From: a virus | Length of the DNA: 49,609 nt | Strand: one strand, 5' to 3' | IMG/VR virus record: IMGVR_UViG_3300031857_011794 | Location: 1 to 49,609 of that record | In this document: in pieces, positions 15,477-23,549 of the stretch | Layout of the letters: every line of letters begins with the position of its first letter | Position numbering within the stretch: the stretch's first letter is position 1 | Notes under the pieces: model-generated | What the model saw: the letters and a program-made list of their open reading frames with translations, nothing else | The model's database searches: none | What the model was told of the DNA's origin: nothing | Made by a program: the position numbers and the translations under genes

Positions 15477-15813
15477 GTCTAACACCTCCACGTGGATCTT
15501 CCATATCACCCTTGCGTCTAGGAATCATATGTACATGTGGATACATTATTGTTTGTCCAGCAGCCTCGCCACAGTTTTGTCCGACATTAAAAGCGTCCCA
15601 CCTGCCCGACTCGACGCCCATGTAACCAAATTTGTATGCGGCTTTGTAACAATCCCAGAGATGGTCCCAGTCTTCTTTGGTAGGCACAAATAACAGATGT
15701 CCTTCCGTAACTGGGTATGCATCTCGGAAGACCCAATAGTCTTTAGTTCGGTATTCAATACCGGTCCACGGTGCTCGTTTTTCATCAAGTGCCCTTTCAA
15801 TATCAGTTGTCAT
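15433..15813 (-). CDS. HIT-family nucleotide hydrolase/transferase
   Basis: The 126-residue protein has the fold markers of histidine triad proteins: GHLLFVP at 38-44, NVGQNCGEAAGQT at 76-88 and YPHVHMIPRR at 91-100. In the HIT motif (HxHxH) the first histidine is replaced by tyrosine (Y91), while the middle catalytic histidine (H93) and H95 are kept. HIT enzymes act on nucleoside phosphoramidates or dinucleotides. It lies in an operon with a phosphoribosyltransferase, consistent with nucleotide metabolism. Confidence 0.87.
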   Translation of the reverse strand: MTTDIERALDEKRAPWTGIEYRTKDYWVFRDAYPVTEGHLLFVPTKEDWDHLWDCYKAAYKFGYMGVESGRWDAFNVGQNCGEAAGQTIMYPHVHMIPRRKGDMEDPRGGVRHVIPEKGNYRVSDK

Positions 15814-16354
15814 TGCGCCAAAACTCTTCCCAAGGATAAACTAACCAACAGTCCTCTTCTGCTTTGTTGACTTCCCAAACAGAGTAGTCAACAGTTTCTT
15901 TACTTGCCATATTGTTAGTTAGTGTAGCAAATCGAACATTGCCTCCCCACACGTGATTCCAAAAATCGTGATCGGGATGACAGCCACTTGGCCAGTCTTG
16001 TTTGATCCAGGCAATAGTGCTACCTTGATCATTAATGTCGTCTACAATAAGAATTTTTTTTCTGTAAGCCGGATCAACAAACGTGCCAGTGGATTCTCGT
16101 ATTTCACTAGGGACACAACCAAATGCATCTTCAGCCATGCCTAAGTCGCTTACACAATCTCCACCATCACGTAAACTTACTTGTAATGGACGCATGGGAA
16201 TTCCCATATATTGACTAAGCAGTACTGCTGGCACAGCACCGCCACGTGTGATACCTACAATATAATCTGGACGCCAGTTGTCTTGCTGTAGCTGTCTAGC
16301 AATATCTAAACAAGCACCTTCAATTTGACTCCAGCTATAGTAAACCTTTTTCAT
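15803..16354 (-). CDS. Phosphoribosyltransferase
   Basis: The 183-residue product has YIVGITRGGAVPA at 31-43 and the PRPP-binding motif VDDINDQGST at 104-113, as in purine phosphoribosyltransferases of the hypoxanthine/xanthine type. It probably salvages a purine base using PRPP; base specificity cannot be read from the sequence. Given the nearby 7-deazaguanine genes, a deazapurine or guanine substrate is possible but unproven. The HIT gene overlaps its 3' end by 11 bases. Confidence 0.9.
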   Translation of the reverse strand: MKKVYYSWSQIEGACLDIARQLQQDNWRPDYIVGITRGGAVPAVLLSQYMGIPMRPLQVSLRDGGDCVSDLGMAEDAFGCVPSEIRESTGTFVDPAYRKKILIVDDINDQGSTIAWIKQDWPSGCHPDHDFWNHVWGGNVRFATLTNNMASKETVDYSVWEVNKAEEDCWLVYPWEEFWRNDN

Positions 16355-16362
16355 TAAGTGCC

Positions 16363-16590
16363 TTACTGTAAATTACGATTATCATCTTCTTCTGAACGCA
16401 TAATTGCTTCAACAATGTCTTCATCTAAATCTTCTATATCTACCTCATGGGAGTTTTCTTCAAGTTCTCCACTTTTGAACATACGATGAATTTCAGAAAC
16501 AAGTTCGTCAAGTTCTTCTTGTGTGCCATCAAAATTATCAAAGCAGCCTGGTGCAAATTCGATTTTAGTTGCTTTTGGTTTATCAGTCAT
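16363..16590 (-). CDS. Acidic hypothetical protein (75 aa)
   Basis: The ATG at 16590 is taken as the start; it lies just inside the end of the upstream gene. The product is strongly acidic (VDIEDLDEDIVEAIMRSEEDD) and resembles small conserved cyanophage proteins. Function unknown. Confidence 0.65.
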   Translation of the reverse strand: MTDKPKATKIEFAPGCFDNFDGTQEELDELVSEIHRMFKSGELEENSHEVDIEDLDEDIVEAIMRSEEDDNRNLQ

Positions 16591-16951
16591 GATCGCCTTT
16601 AATTGATTCAAATGTTCTATACTTACCCAATGCATTTATGTATTCGTCATACATCTTTTTTAGTTTTGGATATTTCTTTTCAAGTATAACATCTCTTTCG
16701 GGAATTTGCAAGACTTTTTCAATTGTGTTTAACCGTTCTTCCAAGTCACGGCCGTTAATAACCATTCGACCTTTAACTTCTAATTCTGGCGGAGTTTGTT
16801 TAACAATCATAACATTGTCATTTGGATTAGTCCACGTTGTACCGTTAGACCCACTTGTTAAAAACTGTCCTGATGTATTGGTAGTTGTATAAACGTAGCC
16901 ACCACTAGTAGTATTAGCTATGTTGTTTGCGTTCTTCAAGATATAGCTCAT
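16583..16951 (-). CDS. Hypothetical protein (122 aa), virion-protein-like N-terminus
   Basis: Starting at ATG 16951, residues 1-50 are Ser/Thr/Gly/Asn-rich (GGYVYTTTNTSGQFLTSGSN), like beta-rich phage structural proteins. The C-terminal part (INGRDLEERLNTIEKVLQIPERD) is helical and resembles conserved marine phage sequences. The gene at 17359-17724 has the same two-part design. It may be a virion accessory protein. Confidence 0.7.
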   Translation of the reverse strand: MSYILKNANNIANTTSGGYVYTTTNTSGQFLTSGSNGTTWTNPNDNVMIVKQTPPELEVKGRMVINGRDLEERLNTIEKVLQIPERDVILEKKYPKLKKMYDEYINALGKYRTFESIKGDHD

Positions 16952-17369
16952 TATGTATCCATTTATTTTTAACAAGGAATCCCCATTCTTGTTTTTGTGG
17001 ACCTGGCATGAACAATGTCCACGCAGTTACGTTAGGATCAAGCTCAATACGATGATAGCTGTTAGCACTACATATACGAAAATGTCCTGGACCTCGCCAT
17101 TTACACATTTCACCTGACATATTACCTTGCTCGTCAAATAACGGAATCCATTCATAGTATCCGCCTTTTAAAATCAGTGTAGCATAAGGCCACGGATGAT
17201 CATGTACATCGCCAGGATCTGACTGATGAAACTTGTGTAAAAATATGTTAAACGGAAACCAGTTACGATCCTTTAGGAACAAATAGTAACGTGTGATAAG
17301 TGGAGCACCGTTTTGGCGATCCATAATAATACGTTTACGTCCAATGTGTTCTAAAAATTTAAGAAGCAT
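16914..17369 (-). CDS. Cupin-fold protein
   Basis: From the ATG at 17369 the product is 151 residues. It contains the cupin metal-site pattern HKFHQSDPGDVHDHPWPYATLILKG in the first half and YHRIEL in the second, indicating a double-stranded beta-helix with a bound metal. Cupins include dioxygenases, sugar epimerases and isomerases, so the reaction is open. Neighbouring sugar-type genes (glycosyltransferase, dehydrogenases) make a sugar-modifying role plausible. The start overlaps the previous gene by 11 bases; AAAGG lies upstream. Confidence 0.75.
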   Translation of the reverse strand: MLLKFLEHIGRKRIIMDRQNGAPLITRYYLFLKDRNWFPFNIFLHKFHQSDPGDVHDHPWPYATLILKGGYYEWIPLFDEQGNMSGEMCKWRGPGHFRICSANSYHRIELDPNVTAWTLFMPGPQKQEWGFLVKNKWIHNELYLEERKQHS

Positions 17370-17724
17370 ATTTATTGCCTTTCTTTGCTTCCCAATCGTC
17401 CTCAATCATTGCATAAGTTTGTTTGAATTTTTCAAATGCAATTTTTAAAGCAGGATATTCCTTACACATTTTTTCAACTTCTGAGTAGCTAGGGAAACTA
17501 TCAACCCATTCAATTGGTAAATTAAAACTCCAATTATCTGATCCACCAATAGTAATAGTATCTAAAGGAGAGATTGTACTAATACTTCCGCTTGCAAGTG
17601 TATAACTTCCAGCAAACACGGAAGTGTCTATAGTTACAGTATTGGCACTTGTTATTGACGACAAGTCAATTGTGTCACTGTTTAATGTTATTGAGTAAGT
17701 CTCTGGCGCTAAAGAACTGTTCAT
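17359..17724 (-). CDS. Hypothetical protein (121 aa), virion-protein-like N-terminus
   Basis: Residues 1-70 are rich in Ser, Thr, Ile and Asp (LNSDTIDLSSITSANTVTID), typical of beta-structured phage surface proteins. Residues 78-115 form a helical domain (SYSEVEKMCKEYPALKIAFE) resembling a conserved module in marine phage proteins. Its upstream gene is the glycosyltransferase, overlapping by 50 bases. Function unknown; paralogous in design to 16583-16951. Confidence 0.7.
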   Translation of the reverse strand: MNSSLAPETYSITLNSDTIDLSSITSANTVTIDTSVFAGSYTLASGSISTISPLDTITIGGSDNWSFNLPIEWVDSFPSYSEVEKMCKEYPALKIAFEKFKQTYAMIEDDWEAKKGNKYAS

Positions 17725-18748
17725 TTAAGATATCCTTTTGTTTTCTAATTTGTGGAATCCTAGTTCTGTAATTATCCATATGCTGTATAATTTCTTTACA
17801 CAAATTAGGACGATATACATTATATGCGTCCCAGCTTTCGGTCCACTTACTTGGATACTTAAATGTGTCCAAGTACATTTCTTTGTAACTTAGTCTGTCA
17901 GGAACCATTGGAATTGCATCTACAACAGTGCCTTCATAACAACTAATGCCTAATGTTTCTTGCAAATTAGCACTAAACACTAGTTTTGCCTCACCCAATA
18001 AATTATGATATTCATTTTTAGTCAGTTGTTGATCTTGACATACGACAAATTCATATTGTGGTAAGTGTTCTTTTAAATCTCTAAAAATATTAACTTGTTT
18101 TTCTGGAGCAATACGATGTGGGAATAAGATAAGATCACGCTTGGGCATGTTCTTATACATTGTTAACGTATCTTCCATATACTCCATGGGCCATCCTGTG
18201 CGTATAATTTTACTTTGATTAGTATAATAGTTTGGTGGAGTAAGAGTATCATGGAACAAGTTTTCAGTAAACATGTTAATATGAAACTCTGTAGCAAAGT
18301 AGTTATAATCAAATGAATGGAAGAAACTTTTCTCAGCATGTCTAACCCAAGGTTTAGCACCAACCAAGCGTCCAAGAAAGTCTTGTGGATCATATGATCC
18401 AGCATGCCATAAGCCGTGTGTAGTTACCGGAATACCTAGCAACTCACTCATGTACTTTAAGTTTATGATACCAGGATGCCAAGCATCAGTAAAGATAAAG
18501 TGATCGCCGGAATGAACGGCTCCGTTACAAAATAAACGACCCATCTGCTCAACTTGACTAGCCTTGTATATATTAGTCCCGCCAAAGTTAAGAAACGCTC
18601 CTGGAGTGGTAGCACTAGGTATGTCCATAGGACCAGAGATAATTTGAACATTGTGTCCTGCCTTTTTAAGTAGTTTGGGTACACTAGTTTTCCATTGACC
18701 AGTGTACCGTGTGTCAACTGCTTCAAGGTCGACTAAAAAGACTTTCAT
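17675..18748 (-). CDS. Glycosyltransferase, GT-B type
   Basis: The 357-residue protein looks like a GT-B glycosyltransferase. The N-terminal domain has KVFLVDLEAVDTRYTGQW and a Rossmann-like layout. The C-terminal half has LILFPHRIAPEKQ and, at about 260-275, SANLQETLGISCYEG, which matches the donor-binding region with a key glutamate in GT4-like enzymes. It probably transfers a sugar from a nucleotide donor. The acceptor could be modified phage DNA, as with T4 glucosyltransferases, or a surface glycan; the sequence does not decide. Confidence 0.82.
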   Translation of the reverse strand: MKVFLVDLEAVDTRYTGQWKTSVPKLLKKAGHNVQIISGPMDIPSATTPGAFLNFGGTNIYKASQVEQMGRLFCNGAVHSGDHFIFTDAWHPGIINLKYMSELLGIPVTTHGLWHAGSYDPQDFLGRLVGAKPWVRHAEKSFFHSFDYNYFATEFHINMFTENLFHDTLTPPNYYTNQSKIIRTGWPMEYMEDTLTMYKNMPKRDLILFPHRIAPEKQVNIFRDLKEHLPQYEFVVCQDQQLTKNEYHNLLGEAKLVFSANLQETLGISCYEGTVVDAIPMVPDRLSYKEMYLDTFKYPSKWTESWDAYNVYRPNLCKEIIQHMDNYRTRIPQIRKQKDILNEQFFSARDLLNNIKQ

Positions 18749-18987
18749 CAGTCTTTGAACCTTGGTTTGCTGTTAAAATTTGGATTATGTGGACGAGGAT
18801 TCTTGCCCAAATAAGGTTTACGTTCACCGTTCCATGCCTTCTTAGGTCGACGGCTGTACTCAAAATCTCGCCAATTTTGACTTTCCCTATTATAAAGGTC
18901 GGCTGGGTTATAGTTACGCAACTCAAAGCGACAAAAGTCGAGATAGTTGTCCAGGTCATCAAAAATCTTAACGACTTCGTTTTTCAT
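18748..18987 (-). CDS. Hypothetical protein (79 aa)
   Basis: I start at ATG 18987 (MKNEVVKIFDDLDNYLDFC). The N-terminal part resembles a conserved small family of marine T4-like phages (FDDL..YLDFCR...ADLYN). The C-terminus is basic and rich in Pro, Asn and Lys, suggesting nucleic-acid or protein binding. It ends one base into the glycosyltransferase start. Confidence 0.72.
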   Translation of the reverse strand: MKNEVVKIFDDLDNYLDFCRFELRNYNPADLYNRESQNWRDFEYSRRPKKAWNGERKPYLGKNPRPHNPNFNSKPRFKD

Positions 18988-19006
18988 AGGAGTATTTCCT
19001 TTAATT

Positions 19007-19402
19007 TTAGTACTTAATAAATGAACCATTTTCTCCGTCTTCGGAGACCTCAATCCAAACCTCACGGCCTGGATACTTATTGGAAATAGTGTCGTACAAT
19101 TCGTCCGACATCATTTCGCAACTCTTATGATCTAGCGACAAAACACCTTGTGCGCTAGAATACAGTTGTTCAAGCCATCGCTTGAATTGTATGAATTCCA
19201 CATCTCTGTCATTGTGGGTGACACTAAGCCATACCCTAAAATGGAAAATATGACGATGAGGATTAGCAAGAAACGATACATCATATTGATCTCCTGTTGC
19301 TAGGTTAGGGTCTGTTGCGGCCGCAGGATAGCAATGGATGCCTTCCTTTTGAAATGTGACCCAAATCATTTTAAGCGGCCGTATATCTTGTTTAAGAATC
19401 AT
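19007..19402 (-). CDS. queD: 6-carboxytetrahydropterin synthase-like protein (QueD)
   Basis: QueD makes 6-carboxy-tetrahydropterin from the FolE product. From ATG 19402 (overlapping the previous stop as ATGA) the product is 131 residues, the usual length. The family pattern is visible: a histidine at 23, the zinc pair HRH at 49-51, DVEFIQFK at 67-74 matching the usual D-F-x-x-L/F-K region, LDH at 90-92 and EVSED at 118-122. Overall identity to textbook QueD looks low, so the call rests on motif order and on the presence of folE, queE and a DpdA-like gene nearby. Confidence 0.75.
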   Translation of the reverse strand: MILKQDIRPLKMIWVTFQKEGIHCYPAAATDPNLATGDQYDVSFLANPHRHIFHFRVWLSVTHNDRDVEFIQFKRWLEQLYSSAQGVLSLDHKSCEMMSDELYDTISNKYPGREVWIEVSEDGENGSFIKY

Positions 19403-19935
19403 AGTGTTGTATCTTGTGTGTACTGATCCCAATGAGTGTACTTGTCTTTACTCATCAAGCTCTGTAAGTGATGTGTCCACACACCTGGATTTGTAGCACC
19501 CCAAGTTCGGTCGTCCAGTTTAAGTGTGGCATTATAGTTGAGTTGATTAATGTAAGGTAACTTGACACTAATCATGGGAACAAATCGAGGATATTCGTTA
19601 TATGCTGATTCCAATACACCTTCAATGTGTTCAACACCAAAGTCTAAAGTAACCCAATAGTCTGCTTTTAAACAGCCAATAATAACTTCATCCCATGCTT
19701 TATATTCTTCGTGGCTAATACTTTTAGGATTAAAACTTTGACTAGTGCCAAAGTAAATATGTTTAATACGTTTGCTTTCGTCCAAGTATGCTTGTGTATC
19801 CCCTGCCTTACGAAGTATGTCTTCTAAAGGAGGTGTGCCTACAACAAACAAAGTGAACATGCCATGACAAACAGTATGCTCTACTTCGTAGCCTGTAAAA
19901 TATGTGACGTCTTGTCTTTGTTGTGTATCTAACAT
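19399..19935 (-). CDS. Conserved-looking protein of the 7-deazaguanine region (178 aa)
   Basis: Family not identified. The product has histidines and aspartates in conserved-looking contexts (YEVEHTVCHG, YWVTLDFGVEH, NQLNYNATLKLDD) and no membrane segment. It directly precedes queD with a 4-base overlap, so a role tied to QueD or to the modification pathway is reasonable but not shown. A promoter at 19942-19970 places the predicted transcription start on the A of the ATG, so the mRNA would be leaderless; no ribosome binding site is visible. Confidence 0.7.
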   Translation of the reverse strand: MLDTQQRQDVTYFTGYEVEHTVCHGMFTLFVVGTPPLEDILRKAGDTQAYLDESKRIKHIYFGTSQSFNPKSISHEEYKAWDEVIIGCLKADYWVTLDFGVEHIEGVLESAYNEYPRFVPMISVKLPYINQLNYNATLKLDDRTWGATNPGVWTHHLQSLMSKDKYTHWDQYTQDTTL

Positions 19936-19941
19936 GTTGTA

Positions 19942-19970
19942 AGTATATAATAATTAATATATAAAGTCAA
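19942..19970 (-). promoter_or_regulatory. Sigma-70-like promoter giving a leaderless message
   Basis: On the minus strand TTGACT (19965-19970), a 17-base spacer and TATACT (19942-19947). The start codon at 19935 is 7 bases after the -10 box, the usual distance to +1. Confidence 0.75.
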
Positions 19971-19978
19971 ATCCAATT

Positions 19979-20872
19979 TTACCAAAGTAAGTAGCCTCTG
20001 CTTTGATTGGCTTTTCGATTAATACTTTCTTCAAATGCTTGTTCCCACTGTGATACTCTAGGATATGCGTTTGACCAAAATCTATCAACAATTATGTCAC
20101 CGTTTTCAATCCAAGTAGCCGCATCTTGCATACATTTATAAAAACCTTCAGTTCTTGGACTAGGGAACATAATAGTACATGCTTTCCAAAGTAAATTACC
20201 AAAATCAGTGTTTACTTGCTTTTGATTTCCAAACACAATTAACGCTTCGTTGTTTACGATTGGTTGATCAAATACATCTGGGCCTGAACCCAAATCAATA
20301 ATAACGTCAAAGGTTCCAGTGTATTCTTCAGAAAGCAGTTCTCCCCACTGACGTTTATTGCTTTTACCTTTTACTGTGATTTCAAAATCTAAATGATTTA
20401 GTTTAATTGTATGATACGCAACCCAAGCAAGGAAGCCACTGCCTATAATCAGCAATCTCTTACCTGGCCCACTTCGTTCTGCAATTTCTCTAATGGGTTG
20501 ATGAATAATATTAATCCCGCATGCTACTGGTTCTAGTATGTATTTAGGATCAGCTTCGGGTACCTTAACATATTCTCTAGCACGTACATTATATACATCC
20601 GCATACGCAGGCTCGCCACGTGTTGCCACAAGGTCTCCTACTTTAACATCAGTTACTTTATTACCAATTTCAATAATTTGACCCAATCCTTCGTGACCAT
20701 GCATATTTGATGGCAATAACGCAAACTTTCCTTGCATCATATCAATGTCACTTCTACAAATACCAGTCATAACCGCTGCTACTTGGATTTCTGTTTCTCC
20801 AGGAGGCTGTACATCGTACTTTGCTTCAAAGAAAGCACCTTTACCGTCTGTTTGTAATGTATCTACTATCAT
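19979..20872 (-). CDS. Zinc-type alcohol dehydrogenase-like (MDR) protein
   Basis: The 297-residue product matches the medium-chain dehydrogenase/reductase family: TGICRSD with catalytic-zinc ligand C39, GHEGLGQI at 59-66, and a Rossmann segment LLIIGSGFLAWVAYH at about 150. It is shorter than typical members (about 340-370) and the four-cysteine structural zinc loop is not evident. Such enzymes oxidise or reduce alcohols and sugars with NAD(P). It overlaps the upstream oxidoreductase gene by 4 bases, so the two probably act on the same sugar-like substrate. Confidence 0.88.
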   Translation of the reverse strand: MIVDTLQTDGKGAFFEAKYDVQPPGETEIQVAAVMTGICRSDIDMMQGKFALLPSNMHGHEGLGQIIEIGNKVTDVKVGDLVATRGEPAYADVYNVRAREYVKVPEADPKYILEPVACGINIIHQPIREIAERSGPGKRLLIIGSGFLAWVAYHTIKLNHLDFEITVKGKSNKRQWGELLSEEYTGTFDVIIDLGSGPDVFDQPIVNNEALIVFGNQKQVNTDFGNLLWKACTIMFPSPRTEGFYKCMQDAATWIENGDIIVDRFWSNAYPRVSQWEQAFEESINRKANQSRGYLLW

Positions 20873-21753
20873 AAATCTTCTATCCTTTCATGTATCCAAA
20901 AGTCTTGTTGTAATTGTTCTTGCCAAAAATTGTTGTTAGTTAGGTTTTCAATAGTATCAACAATCATATTATGATATGCTTCTTCTGGGCACCAACCTAG
21001 TTCAAAACGTTCTACGCTACCATCTTCCATTGTAAATTTAATAGAGCTATCGTCTTCATGCATATTAGCCCAATCTGCTAGTAAAGTCCATTTATTACCA
21101 AATAACAGATGGCAACGATCATCCACATCGTATGTCCCATTAGGATTTATAGTTCCATATTCAGTACTTTTAATATTTTCCAGATTATGACATTGTAGTG
21201 AGTGTCTTCCAGTTTGTTGTTCTTTTAGCCAGTTTGGATTCATAGCAACATAAAGACTTAGTAAGTGTGGCATTAGATCTCTACTAACTCCGCCAAACGC
21301 TAATTTTTTAGTAGTAAACCAGCTGCCTGGATTGGGAATACAATTTTTCCTACTCCAAAATATGTCTACAGTCTTTGCTTTAGCGGCTAATTCCTTTAAT
21401 TCACTTATATTACTACGCCACATGTTATTTTTAACCATCATGAAGCGTGTATTGCTAAATGTTTGAACCAATGTAGCCCAGTTTTCTGATCGAGCAACAC
21501 CAGGTTTTTCAACAAATACAATTTTACTTACAGGTGCAACTCGGGTTGCAATGTCAAAATGTGTAAAGTTAGGTGTACAAATATGTACAGTATCAAACGG
21601 AGCATACAATAGTATAGCAGAATCAATACTGGGTAACATTGCACCTTTTGTAATATCCTGATCCACAGTAATAACTTCGTGGCCAAGTTTGTCTAGCACA
21701 GATTTGTACAAGTTTCCAATACCCATACCAATGACTAGACTACGCTTGCTCAT
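20869..21753 (-). CDS. Gfo/Idh/MocA-family oxidoreductase
   Basis: The 294-residue protein has an N-terminal NAD-binding domain (GMGIGN at 9-14, HICTPN at 57-62) and the family signature EKPG at 82-85. Members oxidise sugars, inositols or related compounds. Together with the overlapping MDR gene, the glycosyltransferase and the UDP-sugar dehydrogenase-like gene it suggests a sugar-building route, possibly for DNA or surface decoration. Substrate not readable. Confidence 0.85.
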   Translation of the reverse strand: MSKRSLVIGMGIGNLYKSVLDKLGHEVITVDQDITKGAMLPSIDSAILLYAPFDTVHICTPNFTHFDIATRVAPVSKIVFVEKPGVARSENWATLVQTFSNTRFMMVKNNMWRSNISELKELAAKAKTVDIFWSRKNCIPNPGSWFTTKKLAFGGVSRDLMPHLLSLYVAMNPNWLKEQQTGRHSLQCHNLENIKSTEYGTINPNGTYDVDDRCHLLFGNKWTLLADWANMHEDDSSIKFTMEDGSVERFELGWCPEEAYHNMIVDTIENLTNNNFWQEQLQQDFWIHERIEDL

Positions 21754-21985
21754 TTTTCTTTTCCTCGTAGGATTTAAACATTCGAGTTACCTCTTCCATG
21801 CGTTTGGCAAACACATGCGGGCTTGCTTCTGCGGCCTGCTCCATATCCCAGTCGCTAGGATAATGACGCAAACAACTTCTAGCGCCGTCTTTAATTGCTT
21901 TTGGAACTCGAGGAGTAGTTAGAATCTCAAGTAAAAACTTTTGAGTCTGCAATACTGCTCGATATCTTTCATCAGGTAGCGTCAT
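21740..21985 (-). CDS. BPSL0761-like small protein (81 aa)
   Basis: The sequence TLPDERYRAVLQTQKFLLEIL near the start and LRHYPSDWDM further on match the pattern of the BPSL0761 family of small bacterial proteins, whose role is unknown. The gene overlaps both neighbours by 14 bases. Confidence 0.75.
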   Translation of the reverse strand: MTLPDERYRAVLQTQKFLLEILTTPRVPKAIKDGARSCLRHYPSDWDMEQAAEASPHVFAKRMEEVTRMFKSYEEKKNEQA

Positions 21986-23549
21986 CTTCTTTCTCGATTT
22001 CAGTTTCTAGTTCATCAAGTTTGTTAATTTCATCTTCACTAAATTCATCGCTATGTTCAACAACTGGTTGTGCAACAACTGGAGCAGTTTCTACAACCTC
22101 AAACAAGTTTTCAAAATTTGTATGAGCATTGATAGCTTTCTTACCACTTGCGCCACGTGTACCAATAACACGATTCCAAAAGAATCTAAATTCATCGATA
22201 ACTTTTAACGCAGTACCTTTGTCGCTTGTAGCAAACAATGCTTCAACAATGTCTTTAAAGAATATCTGATCAAAACGTTCGTCAACTAACATATTAGGGC
22301 AACGACCAGCATCATATTGTCTGTTGGCTTCTTGAACAGCGTTCAAATGCATCCAAACATTATGACCCATCATAATGCCATAACTAAAACTATCCCACGA
22401 TGTTTTATTAACTTGTCCAAACTTGTTAGTATCGCCTGGGCCGTAAATGCAAATTTCATTGAGTTTAATCTGATCAATAATGGGACTAGATTCAAATACT
22501 TTTAAAATGCCATCTTGAATAACTGCGTCTTTATACAAACGTGTATCGTTAGCATACTTCTTGTCATCAGCACTTGATGTCATTCTGTATGTCCATTTTT
22601 TACGATCTTCTGTTTCTGTTTGAATATAAATCTGTCCGTTAGCAGTTGCTAAGAACGGGCTTGCACAGTCAAAGCTGATACTAAAGTTTTCGTTATGATG
22701 TTTGCGAACAACACGTTGAATATCTGTAAGTAATACTGCCCATTCTAATTTACTTGTACCTAAAAAGTGCATCCAATCTTGATGACCTTTTTCTAACAAT
22801 CCATCAAAACGTAATTCAACTAATCGTCTTAGTACAAGCTCGACATCACACATGTTCTGGCCACCCATACCCCAGCCATTAAATGCACGATCACCGTATT
22901 GCTTTGGATCACAATACTTTTTCATGCGATCATACCAGTCATCTGCTTGACCGTGATTCTCGCCTTGTAATACGTTTAAGAACTTGCAATTGCCGTTTCG
23001 ATTATTAACAAAGTAATCATTATTAATATATGTGCCATTAACTGCATCAGCATAACTGCTAATGCCGATTAGTTTAGGACTTTCTGGATTTTTAGCAGTC
23101 CAACTTGGAATATCAAGACACATACCATAGTCCATTAAGGTATCCATCCAAGCTAAAACTTGTTTACGCTTTTTCATTGCACGTGGACAGTTGGGATCTT
23201 TCCAATCACCAGTCCATTTGCCTTTACCAATTTGGAAACCACCAGAGTCACCTAACACCCAAGATGTATTGCGATCTCTGTTACGGAACATATCCTCTTT
23301 TGGATCAAACTTATTCAAGTCTAAGTTAGCATGTCCAGCACTATACAAGCACCAGTGATAATAAAATGCACCCTTGTCTGGATCCAAATAGTTGAGACTC
23401 TCCGCACCGTGTGCAAATGATGGCGGAATACGAGTGGGGTCTACATAATTAAAATGACGTTGTTTACCAACAAACGTCGAATAAAATGTCGACGTTGCTG
23501 GCAAAAACTTTGCGTAATCGCTTTGTGTAGCCGTTAAGTTTGTATTCAT
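21972..23549 (-). CDS. dpdA: TGT-like DNA 7-deazaguanine transglycosylase (DpdA-like)
   Basis: The protein has the tRNA-guanine transglycosylase core: GDSGGFQ at 100-106 with the general-base aspartate D101, NVLQG at 192-196, GWGMGGQ at 225-231 and FDCASP at 292-297, where D294 matches the nucleophile. It is 525 residues, longer than tRNA TGTs, with an acidic tail after about 480, and lacks the obvious CxCxxC-H zinc site of bacterial TGT. Phage DpdA proteins swap guanine in DNA for preQ0 or its relatives. The gene starts one base into the stop of the sliding clamp gene, which links it to replication. A tRNA substrate cannot be fully excluded. Confidence 0.85.
   Translation of the reverse strand: MNTNLTATQSDYAKFLPATSTFYSTFVGKQRHFNYVDPTRIPPSFAHGAESLNYLDPDKGAFYYHWCLYSAGHANLDLNKFDPKEDMFRNRDRNTSWVLGDSGGFQIGKGKWTGDWKDPNCPRAMKKRKQVLAWMDTLMDYGMCLDIPSWTAKNPESPKLIGISSYADAVNGTYINNDYFVNNRNGNCKFLNVLQGENHGQADDWYDRMKKYCDPKQYGDRAFNGWGMGGQNMCDVELVLRRLVELRFDGLLEKGHQDWMHFLGTSKLEWAVLLTDIQRVVRKHHNENFSISFDCASPFLATANGQIYIQTETEDRKKWTYRMTSSADDKKYANDTRLYKDAVIQDGILKVFESSPIIDQIKLNEICIYGPGDTNKFGQVNKTSWDSFSYGIMMGHNVWMHLNAVQEANRQYDAGRCPNMLVDERFDQIFFKDIVEALFATSDKGTALKVIDEFRFFWNRVIGTRGASGKKAINAHTNFENLFEVVETAPVVAQPVVEHSDEFSEDEINKLDELETEIEKEDDAT

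Noticed and set aside
17370-17378. AATAAATAT upstream of the cupin gene as a late promoter
   Set aside because: It runs directly into the ATG, leaving no room for a transcription start and leader.
21972-23549. tRNA queuine transglycosylase of bacterial type
   Set aside because: Too long, lacks the visible CxCxxC-H zinc site, and occurs with folE, queD and queE as in phage DNA modification; kept only as an alternative.
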